From NCBI RefSeq assembly GCF_016424485.1, contig NZ_JAELUP010000103.1, forward strand, positions 310,001 to 374,000: DNA of 64,000 bases. Direction: 5' to 3'. The notes beneath the pieces are model-generated. The model ran no database searches, had not been told where the DNA came from, and saw nothing but the letters and a program-made list of their open reading frames with translations. Numbering within the stretch: the stretch's first letter is position 1; every line of letters starts with the position of its first letter. The stretch comes from Paenibacillus roseus. Its GTDB lineage: Bacteria > Bacillota > Bacilli > Paenibacillales > Paenibacillaceae. Positions 55,329 to 62,767 of this stretch are shown here, one piece after another. Position numbers and translations under genes: made by a program.

Positions 55329-56016
55329 AAAGCACTATTCGGATATAAGTATAGATTATTTCTCTAAGTCCTATGCTGATAAAAAACCATTAATTATTGA
55401 AGGATTAATTGACAACTGGGAGTTTAAAACATATAAGTTGGAAACTCTTGATGAGAATTTCGGAGAGAAAGATATCATTATTCGTAAATCAGAAGGAAAA
55501 GATATAAACAAACCATATCAGATTAAAATGTCGAAATATATTCAAATGATTGAGAAAGGGAATAAAGATAAATGGTACTGTGATTGGCCATATTATTCAA
55601 TGGGAAATAAAGAAATCAGCTTATTGTACAATGTTCCAGCCTATTTTTCTGAAAAAACTATTAATCATGGTTATAAAATAGATGATAAGTTTAAATGGAT
55701 ATTTATAGGCTCAAAAGGGACAGGTACTCACCTGCACCAAGACTTTAAACAAACACATAACTGGCACGGAATCATTTTTGGTTGCAAAGAATGGCTTCTT
55801 ATATCTCCGGATCATTACAATGAAATCAAAAAAGAAGGTATCGAAATATCAGATGAATTGCTCGCCGATGCTTATTATAAAAACCTGATACAAAAAACGT
55901 TGTTACAACCAGGAGAAATATTATATACACCTAGAAATTGGTGGCATAGTGTGAAAAATCTTGAGAACACTTTTTCGATTAGTGAAAATTTTTGGTATGA
56001 AAGTGAAATAAGCTAA
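55318..56016 (+). CDS. JmjC/cupin_8 Fe(II)/2-oxoglutarate hydroxylase
   Basis: The 232-residue protein begins near residue 23 with KKPLIIEGLIDNW, the typical JmjC opening. Its iron triad is H140-Q-D142 in GTHLHQDF and H210 in PRNWWHSV. GCKEWLLISP and LLQPGEILYTP frame the double-stranded beta-helix. GGAGG at 55308-55312 favours ATG 55318; an ATG at 55303 lies inside the upstream gene without a site. Family members hydroxylate peptides or amino acids. A likely task here is hydroxylation of ornithine C4, or of a benzylic carbon, in the macrocycle. Confidence 0.85.
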   Translation: MVDRKHYSDISIDYFSKSYADKKPLIIEGLIDNWEFKTYKLETLDENFGEKDIIIRKSEGKDINKPYQIKMSKYIQMIEKGNKDKWYCDWPYYSMGNKEISLLYNVPAYFSEKTINHGYKIDDKFKWIFIGSKGTGTHLHQDFKQTHNWHGIIFGCKEWLLISPDHYNEIKKEGIEISDELLADAYYKNLIQKTLLQPGEILYTPRNWWHSVKNLENTFSISENFWYESEIS

Positions 56017-56108
56017 ACGATATAACTGCATGGATCATTTTAATACCGCCTCGCCTTGAATAGACTGATTCAACAGGAGGTTTGAGTAGGCAAGTTAATA
56101 GTCTGAAT

Positions 56109-56154
56109 GAAAGCAGCACCTTCTCTACTGGAGATATAGGTGCCTTTGCTTTTG
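56109..56154 (+). terminator. Terminator at the end of the RiPP operon
   Basis: AAAGCA-GCACC pairs with GGTGC-CTTTGCTTTT (a 3-base bulge in the right arm), then a few T residues. Beyond it, 56155-56440 contains no convincing gene; a hairpin GCAAAG/CTTTGC and short open frames only. Confidence 0.5.
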
Positions 56155-56440
56155 GCAGGTTAGTTTTTAGCAAAGAATGCTTTGCCATCGCCTACGGCGA
56201 TTCCGATGTTACCCATTAAACTTCATCTCTAAGCGAGCTTCCGAAGTGAATTACTAGCTCAACTCGACACTGCTTTAACAATAATGAATTGGTTACATGC
56301 TTAACAAGCCTACAAGAACTTTGAGGCTAATACATTGGTTGCGAGAAATGTGAAGCAAAGTGTTGCAACGGAGGTTAATAATTATAATGAGAAAAAATGA
56401 ATTGGAAAATAGAACGATCTAAGAGGACATAAGGGAAAAT

Positions 56441-56465
56441 AAAAAAAGAAGCCCAGCGGCCTCCA
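56441..56465 (-). terminator. Terminator of the leftward small gene
   Basis: On the minus strand GAGGCC-GCT-GGGCTTC is followed by seven T residues. Confidence 0.6.
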
Positions 56466-56474
56466 TTTTTATGA

Positions 56475-56735
56475 TTAGAGGGGATTCTGCTCGATGATTT
56501 GCTGTTCGAAATCGGAAGCATAGTTGCTCATGCAGTTGCAGTAGTAATCTTTACGGCAAATCGGGCATGGCATATTGAGCAGGCGGTTAACGCCAATAAT
56601 TTTCCAATCCGGGTTTTTGCTGAAGAACAAGCGGCATTTAGCTTGATTGGTCAGCGTTACAACGAATTGATGCAAGCCATTCTCTTCATTGCGGTCAGAA
56701 GCGACGATTTCTTTTATAACCGGTTTAAAGGTCAT
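56475..56735 (-). CDS. Small protein with a CPxC...CxC cysteine cluster, unrecognised
   Basis: The 86-residue product starts at ATG 56735 behind AGGTGG on the minus strand; an in-frame TTG at 56753 is the alternative. Its first 55 residues look like a beta-rich domain (QFVVTLTNQAKCRLFFSKNPDW). After this comes CPICRKDYYCNCM, four closely spaced Cys that could bind zinc, and an acidic tail. The function is unknown. It is transcribed away from ung and has its own terminator. Confidence 0.65.
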   Translation of the reverse strand: MTFKPVIKEIVASDRNEENGLHQFVVTLTNQAKCRLFFSKNPDWKIIGVNRLLNMPCPICRKDYYCNCMSNYASDFEQQIIEQNPL

Positions 56736-56807
56736 ATTGTCCCACCTATTCAATTAGATTAACAAATGCTTAGTAAGCATAACTTTTTTCAGCTTATGTG
56801 TCAATAA

Positions 56808-56871
56808 GTCCGCTAGTTTTATTGTTGCCAAATCGCGTATGAACTATAATAAAACTAGTGACTTTTTTTTT
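56808..56871 (+). promoter_or_regulatory. ung promoter embedded in a terminator-like hairpin
   Basis: TTGTTG (56822-56827), a 17-base spacer and TATAAT (56845-56850) give a good promoter. The flanking CTAGTTTTATT and AATAAAACTAG are perfect inverted copies (11 bp, extendable to GTC/GAC), followed by nine T residues. It may be a terminator of unknown upstream RNA, an operator, or both. Confidence 0.55.
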
Positions 56872-56917
56872 CAAGTTCAAGCATTAGGCGCGCTTAATAT
56901 TTGGGAGGCTTATTCTG

Positions 56918-57589
56918 ATGGCAATTATTTTTCGCAATGACTGGCTGGAGCACCTGCAAGCCGAACTGGAACAAGAATATTATAAGGAACTGCGCACCTT
57001 TCTGGCGCATGAGTACAAAACGAAGAAGATTTACCCGGACATGCATGATATCTATAACGCTCTTCATCATACGTCGTATGGGAATACGAAGGTCATTATT
57101 ATTGGACAAGACCCGTACCACGGTCCCGGACAGGCTCATGGCCTCAGCTTTTCTGTACAAAAGGGAGTCCGCATACCGCCGTCCCTGCAAAATATATATA
57201 AGGAACTAAAGGAAGACCTGGGTTGTTCCATTCCGGATCATGGTTCGCTAGTGTCATGGGCGGAACAAGGCGTACTGCTGCTTAATACGGTACTGACGGT
57301 TCAGGCTGGAAATGCCAATTCGCATCAGGGGAAAGGGTGGGAGAGGTTTACGGACCGGATTATCGAGATGCTCAATCAGAGGGAGAAACCGCTGGTGTTT
57401 ATTCTGTGGGGCAAGCACGCCCAGGATAAAGCGGCTCGTATTGATCGCAATCGGCATTGCATTATCGCTTCGGCTCATCCGAGCCCGTTTGCCGCGCATC
57501 GGGGGTTTTTCGGGAGCCGTCCGTTTTCCAGAGCGAATGCCTTTCTGCAATCGATCGGCAGCCAGCCGATCGATTGGCAGATTGAGTAG
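56918..57589 (+). CDS. ung: Uracil-DNA glycosylase
   Basis: Ung removes uracil from DNA in base excision repair. The 223-residue family 1 enzyme has the water-activating motif [17 protein letters not shown] with its catalytic Asp and [16 protein letters not shown] and the leucine/minor-groove loop [18 protein letters not shown] are also present. TGGGAGG upstream serves ATG 56918. The gene stands alone between a leftward small gene and the leftward pspA group. Confidence 0.95.
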   Translation: MAIIFRNDWLEHLQAELEQEYYKELRTFLAHEYKTKKIYPDMHDIYNALHHTSYGNTKVIIIGQDPYHGPGQAHGLSFSVQKGVRIPPSLQNIYKELKEDLGCSIPDHGSLVSWAEQGVLLLNTVLTVQAGNANSHQGKGWERFTDRIIEMLNQREKPLVFILWGKHAQDKAARIDRNRHCIIASAHPSPFAAHRGFFGSRPFSRANAFLQSIGSQPIDWQIE

Positions 57590-57609
57590 CGGCTTGCAAG
57601 TGGTCTTGT

Positions 57610-58386
57610 TTACCTTCGCCGGAAAACACGGCCGCTGCCTATTTTGACCTTCGGTTTGCTGATCTTCGGCTTCGAGAGCCAACTGCCGGAAGAGGCTGGC
57701 TGCTTGCCCACCTTTGGTTTGGAGAACAGGCCGCCGGAGGAAGAATCGGTATTGCGTGTAATTTTCCCCTTGGAAGGGTTCGTTGCGGCAGGCGGCGTCT
57801 TGCGATCGAAGGAAGTGTCAGCGTCTTTGGAACGCTTGAAGATGGAGCCTGTACGATTTACTGTGACAGGGGGAGCCTTCTTCTTATCTTCCTGCGTTGG
57901 AGCGCGATAGCTGCCCTTCTGCGGCTTGTAGATATCTTTTGATGTATATCCTCGGTAGTCGCCGCCGTTATAGCGTCCGTTATCGAATAAATCGCGGATC
58001 AAACTTCCGACCAGATAGCCTTGCAGGAAGTTGGAACTGTAATTTTGCCTTACATATTCCTTGGAATCTACCTCAACCAGTGTGTCCTCAGAATTTTGGG
58101 AATCCCTCTGCAGATGAATGATTTCTTTATCATAGACAAGAAACATCCGCTCATTGTCTGCCGGCGATTGTTCCTGCGGCTTCCGCTGCTTGATCAGGGC
58201 ATCGGCTGTCTCCGGTACAGTAGAGTTTGCAGCCCGGTACACATAGGAAGTCTGAGAACCGGAGCCGTTCACGGATTCCAGCGGATACTGCTCCTGGATA
58301 TTGTCCTGGATCGAGCATCCGGCAAGCAGTGGGAACAAAAAGCTGAAGATTAGCGCATATTTGATGCCATGAAGGAGTGACTTCAT
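57610..58386 (-). CDS. DUF4247 lipoprotein
   Basis: The 258-residue protein has a signal sequence with lipobox FPLLAGC. A middle domain (ERMFLVYDKEIIHLQRDSQNSEDTLVEVDSKEYVRQNY) and a membrane-proximal FLQGYLVGSLIRDLF follow. A long basic, Ser/Lys/Pro-rich tail with KPK repeats ends in FRRR. DUF4247 proteins occur beside pspA in Bacillota; the role is unknown, probably envelope stress. GGAGCGAG upstream favours ATG 58386 over the longer frame to 58488. Confidence 0.85.
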   Translation of the reverse strand: MKSLLHGIKYALIFSFLFPLLAGCSIQDNIQEQYPLESVNGSGSQTSYVYRAANSTVPETADALIKQRKPQEQSPADNERMFLVYDKEIIHLQRDSQNSEDTLVEVDSKEYVRQNYSSNFLQGYLVGSLIRDLFDNGRYNGGDYRGYTSKDIYKPQKGSYRAPTQEDKKKAPPVTVNRTGSIFKRSKDADTSFDRKTPPAATNPSKGKITRNTDSSSGGLFSKPKVGKQPASSGSWLSKPKISKPKVKIGSGRVFRRR

Positions 58387-58405
58387 CTTACTCGCTCCTT
58401 TCTCT

Positions 58406-58912
58406 TTAACGTCCCCGAATGACACGCACGTCTGCCGTGATGATAGTCTCTCCCTCATAGAGCATAAACCTTCCGTCCTGCCATTCAATGCGCAGCAGCT
58501 TGAAGTTATCGGCCTGATACTGCCAGACAGACTGTTCTCCGCCTGTATGGAATGGTGTCTTGCCGTTTGCTGTAGTCATGCCTTCGTACTGTTCCTCCAT
58601 ATGATAGGTGCAGTCATCCAGCTCGAGAACCGTCGGGATTTCATGCATGTTATCCAGCCGTCCGTCGATCGGGGTATAGAGGGCGTAGACGGTATTTTCC
58701 CGCTCTTCAATAGATAAATACCGAATCAGCGCGCCGTCGCGCAGTGTAAGCATGACTGAACTGCGCTGGCGATTCTGTACGCTCCCGATGACCTCATAGG
58801 TGACGAGGGAAACCTCGCACACATCTCCAGGGCCTAAGGTGAGCGGGCTTTTCTCCTGCTGTACCGGCTCAGGCTTGGCTATTAGATTTTTAACCCGTTT
58901 CCATAAGCTCAT
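58406..58912 (-). CDS. DUF4178 protein
   Basis: The 168-residue soluble protein starts MSLWKRVKNLIAKPEP. It has the DUF4178 pattern: LGPGDVCEVSLVTYEVIGSV, then RDGALIRYLSIEE and, near the end, NFKLLRIEWQDGRFMLYEGETI. The family is uncharacterised and travels with PspA and DUF350 proteins. GGAGGTT upstream supports ATG 58912. It is 20 bases from the DUF350 gene and 19 from the DUF4247 gene, clearly one operon. Confidence 0.85.
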   Translation of the reverse strand: MSLWKRVKNLIAKPEPVQQEKSPLTLGPGDVCEVSLVTYEVIGSVQNRQRSSVMLTLRDGALIRYLSIEERENTVYALYTPIDGRLDNMHEIPTVLELDDCTYHMEEQYEGMTTANGKTPFHTGGEQSVWQYQADNFKLLRIEWQDGRFMLYEGETIITADVRVIRGR

Positions 58913-58932
58913 CGTTTGCTTCAACCTCCTGA

Positions 58933-59334
58933 TTAAATCGCACCAATGATGAGAGCTCCGGCAATATGGACCGATCCGGCGAGTAGGGCGTAAGCGATCT
59001 TGCCTTCACGAATTCCTTGATCCAGCCGCAGGCCGATGCTTTTATCCAAAATGAATCGGAATAGCGACTCCATAATAAGTAAAACAACGAAGGAGACGAT
59101 CGTAATCAGAAACGCTTCCCACATCAGGCTGGACTTGGTGATGGATTGGAATAAAATGAATGCCTGGGCCAGCAGCTTCATGACAAAACGTGTCGTGACC
59201 GCGACATTCCCGGACTTCATTTCCTGAAAATCGCTATAGCGGGTAAACAGCGAGTCCAGCAGCATAATAATGAATAATAGGACAGCTGCAAACCCCGTCC
59301 AAACCGGAATTCGCAATAAATCAATCAATGACAT
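58933..59334 (-). CDS. DUF350 membrane protein
   Basis: The 133-residue protein has four hydrophobic helices: FAAVLLFIIMLLDSLF, FVMKLLAQAFILFQ, AFLITIVSFVVLLIMESLF and YALLAGSVHIAGALIIGAI. This matches the two-fold repeated DUF350 family, and GGAGGC precedes its ATG. Family members cluster with PspA-like and potassium-channel genes. The function is not known; membrane stress is suggested by the neighbours. Confidence 0.85.
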   Translation of the reverse strand: MSLIDLLRIPVWTGFAAVLLFIIMLLDSLFTRYSDFQEMKSGNVAVTTRFVMKLLAQAFILFQSITKSSLMWEAFLITIVSFVVLLIMESLFRFILDKSIGLRLDQGIREGKIAYALLAGSVHIAGALIIGAI

Positions 59335-59395
59335 GATCTAGCCTCCAGATCGATAAGATTATACGTTTTTAACCTTAAAAGCCATATGAAAGCAT

Positions 59396-59454
59396 TAAAA
59401 AAACGCCGCCCGGTTCAAAGGTCGGTTAGCTTTTGAGGAACCGAAGCGGCGGTG
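59396..59454 (-). terminator. Terminator after pspA
   Basis: On the minus strand CCGCCGCTTCGGTTCC pairs with GAACCGGGCGGCG across a long loop, then a T run (forward A run 59396-59403). Read-through would connect pspA to the DUF350 group. Confidence 0.75.
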
Positions 59455-59478
59455 CTTTACATGCGCGGGTGTTGCACA

Positions 59479-60147
59479 TTATTTATTTTCGTACTGTTTG
59501 AGCAGGGCGGCGAGCTCGTCTTCAACGGCTTTGTCTTTGCCAAGCGCGGCAAACTCTTCATCGAGCGAACGCTCCTTGGTGTTCAGTTCATTGCTGGCTT
59601 CGGCCTGGGCTTCCATTTGAAGCATTTTTTCCTCCATGCGTTTCAGACCGGAAGTAGCGGAATCCGAATTGAATCCGGACATTGCCTTGTTGATTTCCTG
59701 CTGGGCTTTGGCCGCATTGTAGCGGGCTACCAGTGTCTCGCGCTTGTTCTTCATCTCAACGAGCTGCTTGCGCATCTCTTCCAGCTTGGCGCGGAGATTG
59801 TCAGCGGATGCCTTGTTTTGATCATAGCTGGCCTTGTATTCATTCATTTTCTGCTCGGCAGCCTTCTTTTCTTCCAGCGCGCGGCGGGCGAGATCAATGT
59901 TCTGCGCCTGCGCAGCCAGATGAGCCTGTTCATTGCGCTTCTCTACAAGCGCTGCTTGATCCTCATACAGAAGCTTGAATTTCTTCTCCAGGGCAATCTG
60001 GGAAGCGACCGCTTTCTCTGCATCCTCCAGATCTGCCTGCATATCTCTTATATATTGGTCTGTAAGCTTGATTGGATCCTCTGCTTTCTCGATCAATGCA
60101 TATACATTGGACAAGGTCAAATCACGCAGTCTTTTGAAAATTGACAT
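59479..60147 (-). CDS. pspA: Phage shock protein A homologue (PspA/IM30)
   Basis: PspA/IM30 proteins are ESCRT-III-like and protect damaged membranes. The 222-residue protein begins with the amphipathic MSIFKRLRDLTLSNVYALIE, then EDPIKLTDQYIRDMQADL. A long coiled coil (about 30-185) and an acidic end follow. TTGAGGAGG on the minus strand fixes ATG 60147; the longer frame to 60204 is not used. It heads the leftward envelope-stress group. Confidence 0.93.
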   Translation of the reverse strand: MSIFKRLRDLTLSNVYALIEKAEDPIKLTDQYIRDMQADLEDAEKAVASQIALEKKFKLLYEDQAALVEKRNEQAHLAAQAQNIDLARRALEEKKAAEQKMNEYKASYDQNKASADNLRAKLEEMRKQLVEMKNKRETLVARYNAAKAQQEINKAMSGFNSDSATSGLKRMEEKMLQMEAQAEASNELNTKERSLDEEFAALGKDKAVEDELAALLKQYENK

Positions 60148-60320
60148 GGATGGTTCCTCCTCAAGGGGTTGTTGGTTTGTAACCATTAATACGAGCAAGA
60201 TCAAGCGGTGGTTTCAAACCGCAACATCTAATTTTAAAATGATTCAACAGACTTAAACAGATGGTAGTTACTGGTATATAACTAAAAACGCCTCACTATC
60301 ATTATACGCCGAGTGAATCC

Positions 60321-60354
60321 AAAAAAGCGACCGGTCAGGGTCGCTTTTGTTTGT
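60321..60354 (-). terminator. Terminator after the SLH protein gene (bidirectional form)
   Basis: AAAAGCGACC and GGTCGCTTTT form a 10-bp stem. The minus-strand T run directly follows; a weaker one lies on the plus strand. Confidence 0.8.
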
Positions 60355-60382
60355 ATTTTTGGTGGATATGTCCGAAGGCTGA

Positions 60383-61300
60383 TCAGGATTTCGCAACAAG
60401 CTTAATGCTGTACCCGCTGCTTACATAGGTAGAAATGGTTACATCTGTAATAACCTGCGGGTACATGCGGTCCGGATCAGGCTGGATCAGTTCGACCTCA
60501 ATGATGGCCTCTTTATCCTTGAAATGAATGTCCGACACGCGCAGTCCATATCCAGGATGACCGACAGTTCCTGTAATTTTGATTTCATTCACTTCTTTGT
60601 TGACCGCTTTTATTTCATGACGCAGGTTCAGATTGTCGGCTGGCGTTTCCGGCTTTTCAGGTGCGGCAGGAGTAGAGTCTACAAATTGAATGGCCCGGTA
60701 TACCCATCCGGCAGCTTCCCCGCGCTTGATCGTTGCTTTCGGATAGAAATTGTCCTTTTTATCCAGGGCGGCAATCTTCGCAATTAGTACCTTCTGGATA
60801 CTGTCTTTATATGCTTTGGCAATATCATTTTCATCTTGAATGTTGATGTAGATGGCCGGGAACATGTACGCTCCATGGTGTTCAATTCCCTTCAACAAAT
60901 AATGGGCGAATTGCTCGCGGCTTATTTTTGCGGAGGGATCAATGTCCTTAGGCAGTTCCAGCCCGTTATACTGTGCAATAATGAATGCCTGGGAGTACCA
61001 CGTGTTGTCTTTGGCTTTAGTGTAATAATCTGTAACTAGCGGAGCTTTAATAAAACGAATAGTATCGATATTCAGTTTCAGACCTTTAACAATTAATGCG
61101 ACAGCCTCAGCGTTGGTCAGGTTCTCTCCGGGTTTAAACTTGTTGTGCTTGTCTCCGTTAATAATTCCCAGTTTCTTGAGTCCGTCAATTTCCGCCCGGT
61201 AAGAGCTTCCCTTCGTATCGCTGAAGGCCCAGGCAGACTGTGTAATGCCGATCAAGCCTGCGAGGGCTACCAGCATGACCATCAATACTTTTCTTTTCAC
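60383..61300 (-). CDS. Secreted S-layer-homology domain protein
   Basis: The 305-residue protein has a signal peptide (residues 1-25, ending AWA). Three SLH-like repeats follow: FSDTKGSSYRAEIDGLKKLGIINGD at about 26-50 with NLTNAEAVALIVKGL; ISREQFAHYLLKGIEHH; and ATIKRGEAAGWVYRAIQF. SLH domains bind pyruvylated cell-wall polymers. The C-terminal 90 residues (HEIKAVNKEVNEIKITGTVGH...) resemble a beta-rich protease-inhibitor-like region but this is uncertain. The start is GTG 61300 behind GAGGTG. Confidence 0.85.
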   Translation of the reverse strand: MKRKVLMVMLVALAGLIGITQSAWAFSDTKGSSYRAEIDGLKKLGIINGDKHNKFKPGENLTNAEAVALIVKGLKLNIDTIRFIKAPLVTDYYTKAKDNTWYSQAFIIAQYNGLELPKDIDPSAKISREQFAHYLLKGIEHHGAYMFPAIYINIQDENDIAKAYKDSIQKVLIAKIAALDKKDNFYPKATIKRGEAAGWVYRAIQFVDSTPAAPEKPETPADNLNLRHEIKAVNKEVNEIKITGTVGHPGYGLRVSDIHFKDKEAIIEVELIQPDPDRMYPQVITDVTISTYVSSGYSIKLVAKS

Positions 61301-61528
61301 TCTGGTTCACCTCTTTGTTGTATTTTGCTGCAGCTATTGTTGTAGACGCGTTTATGAAAAATAAGGTTGCACGAATTGTGCATGACCAAAGTCGCATTTT
61401 CCTATTTCCCTGCGGGCTAAGCGAGAAAGGGCATGGAGCGTTGGACAACTGCCGTTGCCGGCTTGTCTGGTTTTCATACATTATAGTGCAGGCGGACAAG
61501 TCGGGTTAGGCAAGGAGGTGGGAGTCCG

Positions 61529-62245
61529 GTGACAAGAGAGGAATTTATTGCGCTGCTCGCTCCAATTGCGATTCGGGTCAGGAAAGAGGGGGCGTCATTG
61601 TTCCCGTCAGTCAGGCTGGCCCAGAACATCCTGGAGACTGGCGGCAAAATTCCGCCTACGAATAATTTGGGCGGATACAAGGTGGGCAATGGCGTTCCCA
61701 ATGCGTATTGGCGCGGAAAGGTTGTCAACCAGGGAACATGGGAGGTTTACAACGGAGTGACGGTCAACATCACAGCAGCATTCCGGGCCTATGATAGCGT
61801 TTATGATTTTTATAAAGATCAGGAGTTGCTATTTCAGAATGCGAGGTATGAACAAGTGCGCAGCAGTACGTCTTTGGAAGGACAGGCCAAGGGGCTGCAG
61901 GCTTCGGGTTATGCAACGGACCCGCAGTATGCGGCCAAGCTGATTCAATTGATTGGAACGTACAATTTGAAGCGGTATGACCAGCAAGCAGCAGAGGAGG
62001 CGGCCAAAGTGGCGAAGGACCTGGAGCAGGACGAAAGACTTGCGAGACTTGAAGACGGGGTTAAACGGATTGAGGCGGCGCTTGCCCGTTTTGGGCGGAT
62101 AGAGGATATCGAGGCCCCGAGCTGGGCGAAGGATGCGGCGGAATACTTTGCCCCTTATTTCGATACGAAGACCGGGAGCAATGATTTCTGGCGGATTCTG
62201 ACGATCATGTATCGGCAGCAGGCGGGGGACGGCGGAAAAAAGTGA
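61529..62245 (+). CDS. GH73-type N-acetylglucosaminidase (FlgJ-like)
   Basis: The 238-residue protein opens with MTREEFIALLAPIAIRVRKE and the catalytic-Glu motif RLAQNILETGGKIPPTNNLGGYK, typical of mannosyl-glycoprotein endo-beta-N-acetylglucosaminidase domains that cut peptidoglycan glycan strands. FRAYDSVYDFYKDQELL and ASGYATDPQYAAKLIQLI complete the domain by about residue 150. A coiled linker and an unassigned C-terminal 40 residues follow. No signal peptide is visible, as in phage-type lysins. AGGAGGTG serves GTG 61529. Confidence 0.87.
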   Translation: MTREEFIALLAPIAIRVRKEGASLFPSVRLAQNILETGGKIPPTNNLGGYKVGNGVPNAYWRGKVVNQGTWEVYNGVTVNITAAFRAYDSVYDFYKDQELLFQNARYEQVRSSTSLEGQAKGLQASGYATDPQYAAKLIQLIGTYNLKRYDQQAAEEAAKVAKDLEQDERLARLEDGVKRIEAALARFGRIEDIEAPSWAKDAAEYFAPYFDTKTGSNDFWRILTIMYRQQAGDGGKK

Positions 62246-62275
62246 CCGTACACTAGCTTATCCCTAGTGGATTGC

Positions 62276-62321
62276 CCTCCAAATGTTAGATATCAATAAC
62301 ATTTGGAGGTGCAGTTTTTTT
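62276..62321 (+). terminator. Terminator after the glucosaminidase gene
   Basis: CCTCCAAATGTTA and TAACATTTGGAGG form a perfect 13-bp stem with an 8-base loop; TGCAG and seven T residues follow. Confidence 0.85.
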
Positions 62322-62767
62322 GTTTCAGCCTATCTGGAGTGAAGGAGAGAGGCAAAAGCAAGACCTATTCGTAAATGAAACTGGTGATGACAATGCTGAT
62401 AGAAGGTATGAAGTTTCAGGGAAATTCATAAAAATATAATTTATGTATAAAAATGGGCTTTCGTTGATTTGTATAATTTTTAGTTGATTTAACTACTAGA
62501 AATGGTTCGCAACTATGGGTTATATTAAATAGAATATAGTTAATATTATCCTTTATCGTTACAATTTAGGAAAAGGTCCTGTGCATAATGTTCTCGGTTT
62601 TACTTGAAGCCTTATATACGATTGTTTCACCTCTCAACCGCTGCGTCAAGCCACAGAACTTGAATGAACATCGGATAGCAGAACGAGAAGTTAGCTTTTT
62701 TGTGTTCCAGCTATCCTAAACTAAATTTTCAGAAAATAAAGTCATTTTATTAGAGGTGAATGAGCTA
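62322..62767. other. AT-rich intergenic region before the last gene
   Basis: No complete gene is seen. A 39-codon frame from TTG 62320 (FQPIWSEGERQKQDL...) has no ribosome site and may be a gene remnant. TATAAT-like boxes occur near 62440 and 62475 without good -35 partners, so the promoter of the next gene is not assigned. Confidence 0.4.

Noticed and set aside
46678-56474. Integrative element using tRNA-Leu as attachment site
   Set aside because: No integrase gene and no second copy of the tRNA 3' end was found by eye on the right side.
62320-62439. 39-codon frame from a TTG inside the T run of a terminator
   Set aside because: No ribosome site; at most a gene remnant.
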